Origin: Clostridia bacterium
Lineage (GTDB): Bacteria; Bacillota_A; Clostridia; Oscillospirales; Acutalibacteraceae
Assembly (NCBI GenBank): GCA_017529165.1
Contig: JAFXNY010000133.1
Coordinates: forward strand, 1-6,519
Length of the DNA: 6,519 bases
Reading direction: 5' to 3'
Under the pieces are notes generated by a model. It made no database searches. It worked only from the letters and a program-made list of their open reading frames with translations, and was not told the origin of the DNA. Positions 1 through 6,486 of the stretch are shown piece by piece. Numbering within the stretch: the first letter of the stretch is position 1; each line of letters opens with the position of its first letter. A program made the position numbers and the translations under genes.

Positions 1-629
1 CTTTTATAAAGTTGGTATCCTATTATTATCATAGGAAGCGGCGTGTTAAGCCCTGCCATAAACTCAATCGGATTTTTAATAATCTGTGGCACGGGAATCG
101 AAAAAACAAAAATGATTATTCCGATAATTATTGCAATGATACTCGGGCTTAAGGCCAAAGATTTTGGCTTTACATACTTTTTGTCCCCACTCATAAGATA
201 TACGCCGAAGCTCCAAACAAAGATATTGAAAACCGCAACAACGATTGAACCGTAAAACACACCTTCGTTTCCGAGCAGGGCTTGTTCGAGCGGCAATGCC
301 ATATATCCACAGTTTCCGAAAATTGCGGCAAAACGCAGAACTTTTTCACGCTTTATATCCTTATTTTTGATTATAACGAGACTTAAAATAATAAAAAGTG
401 CATGTGCGAGTATTGACGCTATAAAGCTTAAAAGCAGTCCCTTAGCGGCACTTTTTTCAAACGGCCTGATAAAAGATATTAAGATAACGGCAGGGGTTGC
501 TGCATATAAAACGAGGTCGGTCAAAACTTTGGCACCGGCCTCGTTTACTATATTCAGTTTGCTTAATATAAAGCCGAGCAGTATTAAAATAAGTAATACG
601 CCCACCTGTGAACAAACATTAAGAAACAT
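1..629 (-). CDS. AEC-family (auxin efflux carrier-like) permease, C-terminus cut by window edge
   Basis: This is the N-terminal 209 residues of a membrane transporter, read from ATG at 629 and open to base 1. AEC proteins are inner-membrane permeases of about 300 residues that usually export organic acids or similar small molecules; the substrate here cannot be told. Hydrophobic segments lie at about residues 8-23, 37-55, 65-87, 123-143, 161-179 and 192-209. The family signature FGNCGYMALPL is at 104-114, followed by GNEGVFYG at 120-127, and TPLPMIIIG at 196-204 matches the conserved second-half motif. The start is 2 bases after the galT stop (TAG-TT-ATG), with a modest AGTAGGG ribosome site at 640-646, so translation is probably coupled to galT. 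About 100 residues should lie beyond the left edge. Family assignment is firm and substrate unknown. Confidence 0.88.
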   Translation of the reverse strand, partial: MFLNVCSQVGVLLILILLGFILSKLNIVNEAGAKVLTDLVLYAATPAVILISFIRPFEKSAAKGLLLSFIASILAHALFIILSLVIIKNKDIKREKVLRFAAIFGNCGYMALPLEQALLGNEGVFYGSIVVAVFNIFVWSFGVYLMSGDKKYVKPKSLALSPSIIAIIIGIIIFVFSIPVPQIIKNPIEFMAGLNTPLPMIIIGYQLYK

Positions 630-631
630 AA

Positions 632-2128
632 CTATTTTACCCTACTAATAAAGCGTAAGAATGCCGCATTGCCTGAGTCTGTTTTCTTGAAAACTCCGGC
701 ATCGGATAAAACCTCGGAGAAAACAATACCTATTTCTTTTTTTAGTATTTCTTCTGCGTTTTCACCGGTAAATGTGTATTTTTGCTTAAGCTTATCCGCC
801 CAGTCTGCGTGTTTGTTTAGTACTGCGTCTTCTCTTATATCTCTGCCGTTTATCAGCGCTTCTTGAAGTTTTGTCATTTCGTCTTTAAGACGAGCCGGTA
901 AAACTGCTAAACCCATAACCTCGATAAGACCGATATTCTCTTTTTTAATATGGTGGAGTTCGGCGTGCGGATGAAAAACGCCAAGCGGATGTTCATCAGT
1001 AGTTATGTTGTTTCTAAGCACCAAATCAAGCTCAAAATTATCGCCTCGCTTGCGTGCTATAGGCGTTATTGTGTTGTGCGGTTCGCCATTTGTTTCGGCA
1101 AAAATGAAAGCACCCTCATCAGTATATTTACGCCAGCTATTTAAGATTTTATCGGCAAGCTCTACTATCCTGTCAGTATCTTTGCCGGATAGGCGTATTA
1201 CCGACATTGGCCAGTTTACAATACCGGCTTTTATGTCGCCAAATCCCTCAAATGAAACCTCCCGTTTTATGCCTGCTTTTTCCATCGGGAATGTGTAGTG
1301 ACCGCCTTGAAAATGGTCATGCGAGAGTATTGAGCCGCCCACAATCGGCAGGTCAGCATTTGAACCTACAAAATAGTGCGGAAAAAGCTTTACAAAATCA
1401 AATAGCTTTATGAATGTATCACGGTTTATTGCCATTGGCGAATGTTGCCCGTTAAATACGATACAATGCTCGTTATAGTAAACATACGGTGAGTATTGGA
1501 AAAACCAATCGCTATTGTTAATTCTAACCGGTATTATGCGGTGATTTTGGCGGGCAGGGAAGTTGATATGCCCGGCATAACCCTCACATTCTTTGCAAAG
1601 TAAGCATTTAGGGTACCCTGATTGCGGTGCCGCTTTTGCCGCCGCAATAGCTTTAGGGTCTTTTTCCGGCTTTGAAAGGTTTATTGTAATATCAAGCTTG
1701 CCGTACTCGGTTTCTGCTTTCCATTTAAGGTCTTTTTTCACTCTGTCACGGCGTATGTAATTGCTGTCACAGCTTAAATTGTAATAATAATTTGTGGCTT
1801 CAAGCGGCGATTTTTCATACTTGCGGTAAAATCTATCAGTAACTTCGCTTGGCCTCGGTATCATAAGACCCATAAGCTTGGTATCAAATAAATCTCTCGA
1901 TGTTATGCCGTCTTCAATTATTTTATTTTGTATGGCATAATCTAAGATTTCATCCAGTGTTTCTTTAAGACTAACACTTCTGAAATCTTCACAGCACGAT
2001 ATGTGGTCAAGGCCCAAAGCGTCAAGCAAACAATTAGTTACATATACTTCGTCTCTCTTGCCAAAGAGACCTTTTTGGAGCCCGTAGCATACGAGTTTTC
2101 TAATACTTGTATCAATCACTTTTATCAC
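632..2128 (-). CDS. galT: UDP-glucose--hexose-1-phosphate uridylyltransferase, class II (GalT)
   Basis: This cytoplasmic Leloir-pathway enzyme exchanges UMP between UDP-glucose and galactose-1-phosphate, giving UDP-galactose and glucose-1-phosphate. The 498 residues match the long class II form found in Firmicutes rather than the shorter E. coli-type enzyme. Visible landmarks are CLLC at 175-178, GYAGHINFPARQNHRIIP at 183-200, the active-site block SILSHDHFQGGH at 266-277 (equivalent to the HPH nucleophile motif), and FHPHAELHHIKKENIG followed by IEVMGLAVLP toward the C-terminus (385-411). It starts 10 bases after the lipoprotein gene. The start is uncertain: GTG at 2128 gives 498 residues, but GGTGAT at 2124-2129 sits 4 bases before a second GTG at 2119 and fits a Shine-Dalgarno site better, giving 495 residues. 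No galK or galE is visible in the window, so the rest of the pathway must be elsewhere. Confidence 0.96.
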   Translation of the reverse strand: MIKVIDTSIRKLVCYGLQKGLFGKRDEVYVTNCLLDALGLDHISCCEDFRSVSLKETLDEILDYAIQNKIIEDGITSRDLFDTKLMGLMIPRPSEVTDRFYRKYEKSPLEATNYYYNLSCDSNYIRRDRVKKDLKWKAETEYGKLDITINLSKPEKDPKAIAAAKAAPQSGYPKCLLCKECEGYAGHINFPARQNHRIIPVRINNSDWFFQYSPYVYYNEHCIVFNGQHSPMAINRDTFIKLFDFVKLFPHYFVGSNADLPIVGGSILSHDHFQGGHYTFPMEKAGIKREVSFEGFGDIKAGIVNWPMSVIRLSGKDTDRIVELADKILNSWRKYTDEGAFIFAETNGEPHNTITPIARKRGDNFELDLVLRNNITTDEHPLGVFHPHAELHHIKKENIGLIEVMGLAVLPARLKDEMTKLQEALINGRDIREDAVLNKHADWADKLKQKYTFTGENAEEILKKEIGIVFSEVLSDAGVFKKTDSGNAAFLRFISRVK

Positions 2129-2138
2129 CGCTTAATTG

Positions 2139-3200
2139 TTAGTTTGCCTGGGTAGGCTGGCTTGATTCCATAACAGGTTTGCAGGTTGAAGAGTTTGGTA
2201 TGCAAACCCAAGATTTTCCGGCGCTTACCTTTATTTCTGTGCCGTTTTCGTCTGTAAACTTAAATGATGCTTTAGAGTCGCCTTTTTTCCATTTTATAGG
2301 CATATATGTACCGTTTGTAATATAGTAACCGTTTCCGCTTTCGAGTGCTACACGGCGATGCTTGCCGTCCGGATAATCTGTTATTGAGGTTAAAAGAATA
2401 AATATGTTCTTAACCTTTACTGACTCTCCGGTAACATAATCTTTAAGTATGTTTCCTCTTGAGTATCTTGTGTATAGACCGGTGCCGTCATCATACTCGA
2501 ATACTGTTTTAAGTATTGGGAAGGGTATCTCTACTCTGTCCGCCGCACCGCCTGAAAGTGTTACTTTTTCGTCTTCTTTTGCAAAGTTTTGCCATAAAAC
2601 ATTTTCAGTTGTACTTCTGAACTTTGAAGCAAGAGCAGGCCACATTTCGTTGCCGAAAATATATAATGTATGCTCGCTTGCAAGACCGTTTTTGATGCGC
2701 TTAGCACCCGTAGAATTGGTATCAACGCTCATATCGTCAATATCCTTAAGGTGTGGAGCACAGTATGTTGGGTCCTGACCGCAGTGAACATATATAGCAT
2801 CGTGGCCAAGCGCTAAATCAACATAAGGATAACGGGCTGAACGCACAGAGCCGATTTGCTTTGCGTTTTCAAAGTTTTTGAAAACAGCCATAAGGCGTGT
2901 TACACCGCCCTCAACTTCGGTTTCGTAAATAATATCAGCAAAGTTAAGACCGGTTTGTACTGCCTGCGCCTGAGTAATGTTGTTAACCATAACGGCAACG
3001 GGGCGGTTGTTTTGATTTTCCTTTGTTAAATCTTTTATTCCCGTAAGCGGGTTTATTAAACTCTCTTCTTTTTCCTTTTCTTCCAAAACCGAAGTTTTAG
3101 AATCGGCATCAACATTGCCCATGTTTTTCGAAAAAGCGCATCCGGCGAGAGAAAAAATCACTGTTAAACATAAAATTAAGGCTAAAACTTTCTTAAGCAT
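2139..3200 (-). CDS. DUF3048 / YerB-type lipoprotein
   Basis: This is a 353-residue predicted lipoprotein anchored on the outer face of the membrane. The N-terminus is a short basic and hydrophobic signal with lipobox LAGC, making Cys21 the lipidated residue. An acidic, charged linker (about 22-48) precedes the DUF3048 N-terminal domain (about 50-200), recognised from NPLTG at 50-54, RPVAVMVNN at 66-74, ADIIYETEVEGGVTRL at 88-103 and GSVRSARYPY at 117-126. The C-terminal DUF3048 part is at about 225-340. The biochemical role of this family, which includes B. subtilis YerB, is not established. I chose ATG 3200 because GGAGG at 3209-3213 lies 8 bases upstream. The in-frame ATG at 3222-3224 falls at the predicted transcription start and so would have no ribosome site. 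It is the first gene of a likely operon with galT and the permease. Confidence 0.9.
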   Translation of the reverse strand: MLKKVLALILCLTVIFSLAGCAFSKNMGNVDADSKTSVLEEKEKEESLINPLTGIKDLTKENQNNRPVAVMVNNITQAQAVQTGLNFADIIYETEVEGGVTRLMAVFKNFENAKQIGSVRSARYPYVDLALGHDAIYVHCGQDPTYCAPHLKDIDDMSVDTNSTGAKRIKNGLASEHTLYIFGNEMWPALASKFRSTTENVLWQNFAKEDEKVTLSGGAADRVEIPFPILKTVFEYDDGTGLYTRYSRGNILKDYVTGESVKVKNIFILLTSITDYPDGKHRRVALESGNGYYITNGTYMPIKWKKGDSKASFKFTDENGTEIKVSAGKSWVCIPNSSTCKPVMESSQPTQAN

Positions 3201-3230
3201 TTGCAAGTCCTCCAAAAATATCATAAACCC

Positions 3231-3259
3231 ATTATAGTATTAAATGAATATAACTTCAA
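3231..3259 (-). promoter_or_regulatory. Sigma-A-type promoter for the lipoprotein-galT-permease operon
   Basis: Reading the minus strand, TTGAAG (3254-3259) is followed after exactly 17 bases by a perfect TATAAT (3231-3236). Transcription should start near 3224, giving a leader of about 24 bases that includes the GGAGG site before ATG 3200. It lies just downstream of the terminator that ends the preceding unit, so the two operons look insulated. No operator-like repeat was seen here. Confidence 0.82.
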
Positions 3260-3273
3260 GAGCAAATGTTAAG

Positions 3274-3305
3274 AAAATAAAAAGGGACGATTTTTACATC
3301 GCCCC
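3274..3305 (-). terminator. Rho-independent terminator after the LRR-cohesin-dockerin gene
   Basis: On the minus strand GGGGCGAT (3298-3305) pairs over 8 bases, with one G-U pair, with ATCGTCCC (3284-3291). The loop is six bases (3292-3297). The run TTTTTATTTT (3274-3283) follows the stem immediately. The hairpin begins 9 bases past the stop codon of the 850-residue protein gene. A run of six T on the plus strand (3311-3316) might allow weak termination the other way, but no plus-strand gene enters from the left. Confidence 0.92.
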
Positions 3306-3314
3306 ACCTGTTTT

Positions 3315-5867
3315 TTAAAACACTTGAACATTCCAACCCGATAGATACTTGAATAGTCTTAAGAGGTCTTTGTTGTTTATTTCTCCGTCACCGTTTATAT
3401 CAAGTGCTGCCTCATTTACGGCAACATCCCATCCGGATAGATATTTAAATAATCTTACAATGTCTTTGTTATTAACCGCTCCGTCTGAGTTAATATCGCC
3501 AGGGATATATTTTACAACCTCAATACCTCCGTCTATAACTGCGAAATCTATGCTTTGTTCATTTATATCTATAATATCATTCGGGTCATACTCAACCGTT
3601 ATATTCTTCATGCCAAGCTTGGCGTTCTCATTTGCCGTAAAGGTTAGAGTTGCATATATAGTATCGGCTGTATTCATATTCCCAAGTTCGTTAAACCAGT
3701 TGAGCGTTACAGGACTATCAAGAGATGATGTGGTTGCCTGTCCTCCAATATAGCCAAAAGTCACCTTGTTAAGCAACAGGTCACTTGGGAAGTAAACCAT
3801 TATTTTTGCACTCGCAATGCCCGGGTTGTTTTTAAGTTTTATATTTACCTCAACCGTCTTGCCGGCGCAAACCTTTTTGTGTTCCACCTCTATTGTCGGT
3901 GCGTTAGTGTTAATTGCAGGTATTGTTGCGCTTTCAATCAACTCGCCGCATATAGTGCATTCTTTATGCTTTGACCCGGTAACACCAATCTGAGCCTTTT
4001 TGTCTGTTATCCAATCGCTCTCAGTATGCCCGAGAGCCGGGGTAAAATCTGAAATATAACTGTCTCCACATCTATGGCAAATATATGTGGTAAAACCACC
4101 CTTTGCACAGGTCGGTTTTGTTATAATGCCTGTATAATCATGGCCTATACTGTAGGTCGTCTTTCTTGTCCTTGAAATCTCAACACCGCATACTGTGCAA
4201 TATACTACCTCATCATAAGTGCCGCCGAATGTGCAGGTAGCCGCAATAATATTTCTTTTCACAGGCGCTCCGGGGCTATGACCAAGAGCCTCGGTGTAAT
4301 CATCGACATAACTATGTTTACAACGAGAGCATGTATATGTTGTATATCCCTGTTTTGTGCATGTGGGGTTAGTAACAACGGCCGTATAATCATGACCGAT
4401 AGCCGGAATAATTGCACCTTCAGATATCAAGCTGCCGCAATACGAACACTCTGTATCGCCTGTATATCCGCCTTCTGTGCAAGTCGCAGATTTTACATTA
4501 ACTATTTCGGTTTCATTATGCTCGCACTGCGGCGAATAATTATAATGCCATGTCGCATATAACAACTCAGCATTACCATTGCCGCTGTTATTTATATTAA
4601 TATTGTTCTTTTGTTGTTGGGTACCGGCAAAGTAAACATCAGATAAGTAAACACAATATCCAAACGCATTCGATGAAATACTTTTTACTGATTTCGGCAA
4701 TGTTATTGAAACAAGCCCTGTACATCCGTAAAACGCAGCCCCACCTATTGTGGTTACGCTGTCAGGTATCACAATGTCTGTAAGCCCTGTGCAACCCTCA
4801 AACGCCATAGGACCAATTGAGGTTACCGAATTACCGATTGTAACAGAAGCGAGCCCTGTACAACCTTCGAAAGCATGTTCTCCTATATAAGTTACGCTAT
4901 CGGGTATAGTAATATTTTCAAGCCCGGTGCAGCCCCAAAATCCTCCATAACATATAGCTGTAACACTATTGGGAATTGTTATACTCGTAAGCCCTGTACA
5001 ACCGCGAAAAGCATAAACGTCTATCTTTGTTACACTATCAGGTATTGTAACGCTTGTAAGACTAGTGCAATTGAGAAATGTAGAAAACGCTATTTCTGTT
5101 ACATCGTTAGGTATAATAATGCTTGTAAGGCTGCTGCAACCCGAAAATACAGCACTTGATACTGAGGTCACACTGTTTGGCATTGTTATATTTGTAAGAC
5201 CAGTACAATCGGAAAATGCCTTATAGCCGATTATTGTAACGCCATTAGGTATTGTAACGCTTGTAAGACTAGTGCAACCGCCAAACGCAGCTTCGCCTAT
5301 TTCTGTTACGCTATCAGGTATTGTAATGTTTGTAAGGCTACTGCAACCGGAAAACGCATAAGAACCTATCGAAGTTACGGAATCCGGGATAATACTATTC
5401 TTACATCCTACAACCAAAATATTGCCTTTCTTTTTAATCAGACAATTGTTTTTGGAATAATATATTCTGTTATTTTCGCCTACCGATATACTTTCAAGGC
5501 TTTTGCAATTTTCAAATGCTAAACCATCTATTAAAATTATACTATCAGGTATCGTAATGTTTGTGAGGCTCGTGCAATCATAAAATGCACAACCACCTAT
5601 TGAGGTGACTCCGTTTTTAATTTCCACTGTTTTAATATCAGAACGGTATGAATACCAAGGCACATTATAATCATACAAATAGTCATTCATCTTACCTGTT
5701 CCGCTGATAGTAAGCACCCCGGTATCGGTGTCAAATGACCATGACAAATTATCTTCGCAACTGCCGGAATGGGTCTCTGCTGAAGCAATAATTTCCTGCG
5801 GCAGAATAACCGAAATAATTGTGATGCAAAGCAATATACTGGTTATTGTTTTTAATATTCTTTTCAT
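3315..5867 (-). CDS. Secreted BspA-type leucine-rich-repeat protein with CxxC units, cohesin-like domain and C-terminal dockerin
   Basis: This is an 850-residue exported, multi-domain adhesion or cellulosome-like protein. A signal peptide (1-30, cleavage after ASA) is followed by a segment typical of BspA-like proteins (about 37-85, LTISGTGKM at 52-60). About 13 LRR_5 units of 23 residues (pattern VTxIGxxAFxGCTxLTxITIPDS) span 87-413. Five Cys-pair units follow at about 448-650: CSYC 474-477, CSRC 513-516, CTVC 557-560, CHRC 597-600, CTIC 637-640. A cohesin-like beta domain is at about 657-786 (VEVNIKLKNNPGIASAKIMV at 672-691). A type I-like dockerin is at 788-850, with two calcium loops, DINSDGAVNNKD (791-802) and DINGDGEINNKD (823-834), each followed by RLFKYLSGW. 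No LPXTG anchor is present. I start at ATG 5867, which opens the signal peptide 10 bases after the upstream stop. The 27-codon extension to 5948 would overlap the upstream gene in another frame. The ligand is unknown; surface binding by the repeats and complex assembly by cohesin and dockerin are inferences. Confidence 0.9.
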   Translation of the reverse strand: MKRILKTITSILLCITIISVILPQEIIASAETHSGSCEDNLSWSFDTDTGVLTISGTGKMNDYLYDYNVPWYSYRSDIKTVEIKNGVTSIGGCAFYDCTSLTNITIPDSIILIDGLAFENCKSLESISVGENNRIYYSKNNCLIKKKGNILVVGCKNSIIPDSVTSIGSYAFSGCSSLTNITIPDSVTEIGEAAFGGCTSLTSVTIPNGVTIIGYKAFSDCTGLTNITMPNSVTSVSSAVFSGCSSLTSIIIPNDVTEIAFSTFLNCTSLTSVTIPDSVTKIDVYAFRGCTGLTSITIPNSVTAICYGGFWGCTGLENITIPDSVTYIGEHAFEGCTGLASVTIGNSVTSIGPMAFEGCTGLTDIVIPDSVTTIGGAAFYGCTGLVSITLPKSVKSISSNAFGYCVYLSDVYFAGTQQQKNNININNSGNGNAELLYATWHYNYSPQCEHNETEIVNVKSATCTEGGYTGDTECSYCGSLISEGAIIPAIGHDYTAVVTNPTCTKQGYTTYTCSRCKHSYVDDYTEALGHSPGAPVKRNIIAATCTFGGTYDEVVYCTVCGVEISRTRKTTYSIGHDYTGIITKPTCAKGGFTTYICHRCGDSYISDFTPALGHTESDWITDKKAQIGVTGSKHKECTICGELIESATIPAINTNAPTIEVEHKKVCAGKTVEVNIKLKNNPGIASAKIMVYFPSDLLLNKVTFGYIGGQATTSSLDSPVTLNWFNELGNMNTADTIYATLTFTANENAKLGMKNITVEYDPNDIIDINEQSIDFAVIDGGIEVVKYIPGDINSDGAVNNKDIVRLFKYLSGWDVAVNEAALDINGDGEINNKDLLRLFKYLSGWNVQVF
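4689..5378 (-). repeat. Tandem 69-bp array encoding ten contiguous 23-residue LRR_5 units
   Basis: Ten units of exactly 69 bases run without interruption through residues 164-393 of the secreted protein. Diverged units flank them at about 4629-4688 and 5379-5609; one of these carries an insertion of about 30 residues (about 130-160). Conserved positions per unit are V-T-x-I, A-F-x-x-C-T-x-L and I-P-x-S. Some units are nearly identical at the DNA level: a 31-base stretch at 5040-5070 recurs exactly at 5247-5277, three units apart, which suggests duplication or recombination within the array. Confidence 0.92.
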
Positions 5868-5877
5868 ACAAAGTCCC

Positions 5878-6150
5878 TCACTCCTCTTGCAATTTTTTGC
5901 AGTAGGGGCACTCGTCCTCTCCGCCGGCGGCGTACGATAAGATTTCATCTATCTGTTTATGAAAGGTTTCAAAATCCTGCAATTCACCATACTGTTCTTT
6001 CAATTTTGCAGTTGCAAGTGCATAAATATTCTTTTCTTCGTATTTGTATGTGTTATAGTAGAAGTCATCATGAATACTGCAAGTTTTAATGGCACCAATC
6101 TCAACCATTATTTGAAAAGCAATTTGCTCATATTCTTTAAGCATACTCAT
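5878..6150 (-). CDS. Small hypothetical protein with CxxH and CxxC motifs
   Basis: I do not recognise this 90-residue protein. It has no signal peptide or membrane segment, so it is probably cytoplasmic. Residues 1-20 and about 44-75 look helical and amphipathic. A central stretch (about 27-45) is rich in Asp, Tyr and Lys, with two adjacent YY and YKY patches. Cys24-x-x-His27 and Cys81-x-x-Cys84 (CPYC, near the C-terminus) could form one four-ligand zinc site, though that is inference. ATG 6150 is supported by GGAGG at 6158-6162, 7 bases upstream. The gene directly follows a perfect consensus promoter. Its stop is 10 bases before the secreted protein's ATG, and its last codons (GAGGAG) lie in the next gene's ribosome-site region, so the two are likely co-transcribed and perhaps coupled. 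The divergent XRE gene may regulate it. Confidence 0.8.
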   Translation of the reverse strand: MSMLKEYEQIAFQIMVEIGAIKTCSIHDDFYYNTYKYEEKNIYALATAKLKEQYGELQDFETFHKQIDEILSYAAGGEDECPYCKKLQEE

Positions 6151-6190
6151 TTAAAATCCTCCGAATCTAGTTATAATATTTAGCAATAAA

Positions 6191-6219
6191 ATTATAGACA
6201 TTTCTTATCTAATTGTCAA
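6191..6219 (-). promoter_or_regulatory. Perfect consensus sigma-A promoter of the small protein / LRR protein operon
   Basis: On the minus strand TTGACA (6214-6219), a 17-base spacer and TATAAT (6191-6196) match the consensus at all twelve positions. Transcription should start near 6184, leaving a leader of about 34 bases with GGAGG before ATG 6150. A promoter this strong would normally need a repressor, which fits the two palindromes lying over and beside it and the divergent XRE gene. Confidence 0.9.
6194..6212. promoter_or_regulatory. Operator-like imperfect palindrome O1, inside the unit B promoter
   Basis: ATAGACATTTCTTATCTAA shares 13 of 19 positions with the cleaner palindrome O2, whose first base is 25 bases to the right. 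It covers most of the spacer between the -10 and -35 boxes and overlaps the -10 hexamer, so a bound protein would block RNA polymerase. Binding by the neighbouring XRE protein is inferred from position and symmetry only. Confidence 0.55.
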
Positions 6220-6240
6220 TAGACAGTTTCCGTCTATGGC
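6213..6240 (+). promoter_or_regulatory. Possible weak promoter of the XRE gene
   Basis: TTGTCA (6213-6218, five of six matches to the -35 consensus) is followed after 16 bases by TATGGC (6235-6240, three of six). This would start transcription near 6247, just ahead of the GGAGG at 6252-6256. The -10 match is poor and other pairings such as TAGACA (6220-6225) with TATGAA (6245-6250) are possible, so the exact site is uncertain. Any promoter here would overlap O2, allowing autoregulation. Confidence 0.3.
6219..6237. promoter_or_regulatory. Operator-like palindrome O2, between the divergent promoters
   Basis: ATAGACAGTTTCCGTCTAT is a 19-base odd-centred inverted repeat with arms ATAGAC and GTCTAT plus one more G-C pair inside. 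It abuts the -35 box of the minus-strand promoter and lies upstream of the XRE gene, where it would cover that gene's promoter. The size and symmetry suit a dimeric lambda-Cro/C.BclI-like helix-turn-helix protein. Confidence 0.65.
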
Positions 6241-6264
6241 ACAATATGAACGGAGGTGTCTATA

Positions 6265-6486
6265 ATGAAATTAAGCTTTGGGGAAAAGGTAAAAAATCTT
6301 AGGGAGGATGCTGACCTAAATCAGACACAGCTTGGCAAATCAGTTGGTATGACTCAAAGAAAAATCTCATATATAGAATGCGGGAATTGTGAGCCGAGCA
6401 TAGATGATATTATAGCCCTTTGCCGTTTTTTCAAGGTTTCCTCTGATTATTTGTTAGGCCTGTCGGACGATGTTAAATCAAATTGA
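6265..6486 (+). CDS. Small XRE/Cro-family helix-turn-helix regulator
   Basis: This 73-residue protein is almost entirely one HTH_3 domain (about residues 5-62). QTQLGKSVGMTQRKISYIE (20-38) forms the helix-turn-helix, with recognition helix near TQRKISYIE. EPSIDDIIALCRFF (43-56) and the typical ending SSDYLLGLSD (59-68) complete the five-helix fold. There is no extra effector or protease domain, so it resembles compact phage- or element-type repressors that act as dimers. I start at ATG 6265, with GGAGG at 6252-6256 placed 8 bases upstream. An in-frame GTG at 6256-6258 overlaps that ribosome site and is unlikely. The gene diverges from the small-protein operon and faces two operator-like palindromes, so it most likely represses that promoter and its own. 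What signal releases it cannot be seen. Confidence 0.9.
   Translation: MKLSFGEKVKNLREDADLNQTQLGKSVGMTQRKISYIECGNCEPSIDDIIALCRFFKVSSDYLLGLSDDVKSN

Noticed and set aside
367..648. Plus-strand open frame of about 93 codons, and others such as 1005-1298 and 4875-5159
   Set aside because: They are antisense to well-supported minus-strand genes with recognised motifs, and lack ribosome sites or protein-like features of their own.
3201..3224. Eight-residue N-terminal extension of the DUF3048 lipoprotein
   Set aside because: It would put residues before the lipoprotein signal, its ATG lies at the predicted transcription start, and it encodes the GGAGG ribosome site for ATG 3200.
4629..5609. Regularly spaced repeats that might suggest a CRISPR array
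   Set aside because: The 69-base period is in frame and encodes 23-residue LRR_5 units. There are no constant direct repeats separated by unrelated spacers and no cas genes.
5868..5948. A 27-codon N-terminal extension of the secreted LRR protein
   Set aside because: It overlaps the 3' end of the 90-residue gene in another frame and would place a hydrophilic stretch before an obvious signal peptide. ATG 5867 directly starts that signal.
6256..6264. GTG start for the XRE gene three codons upstream
   Set aside because: The GTG lies within the GGAGGTG ribosome binding site, which is well spaced for ATG 6265.
5878..6486. XRE gene plus small protein as a toxin-antitoxin pair
   Set aside because: The genes are divergent, not in one operon, and the 90-residue protein shows no recognisable toxin motif. 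Its partner in the operon is a secreted surface protein.
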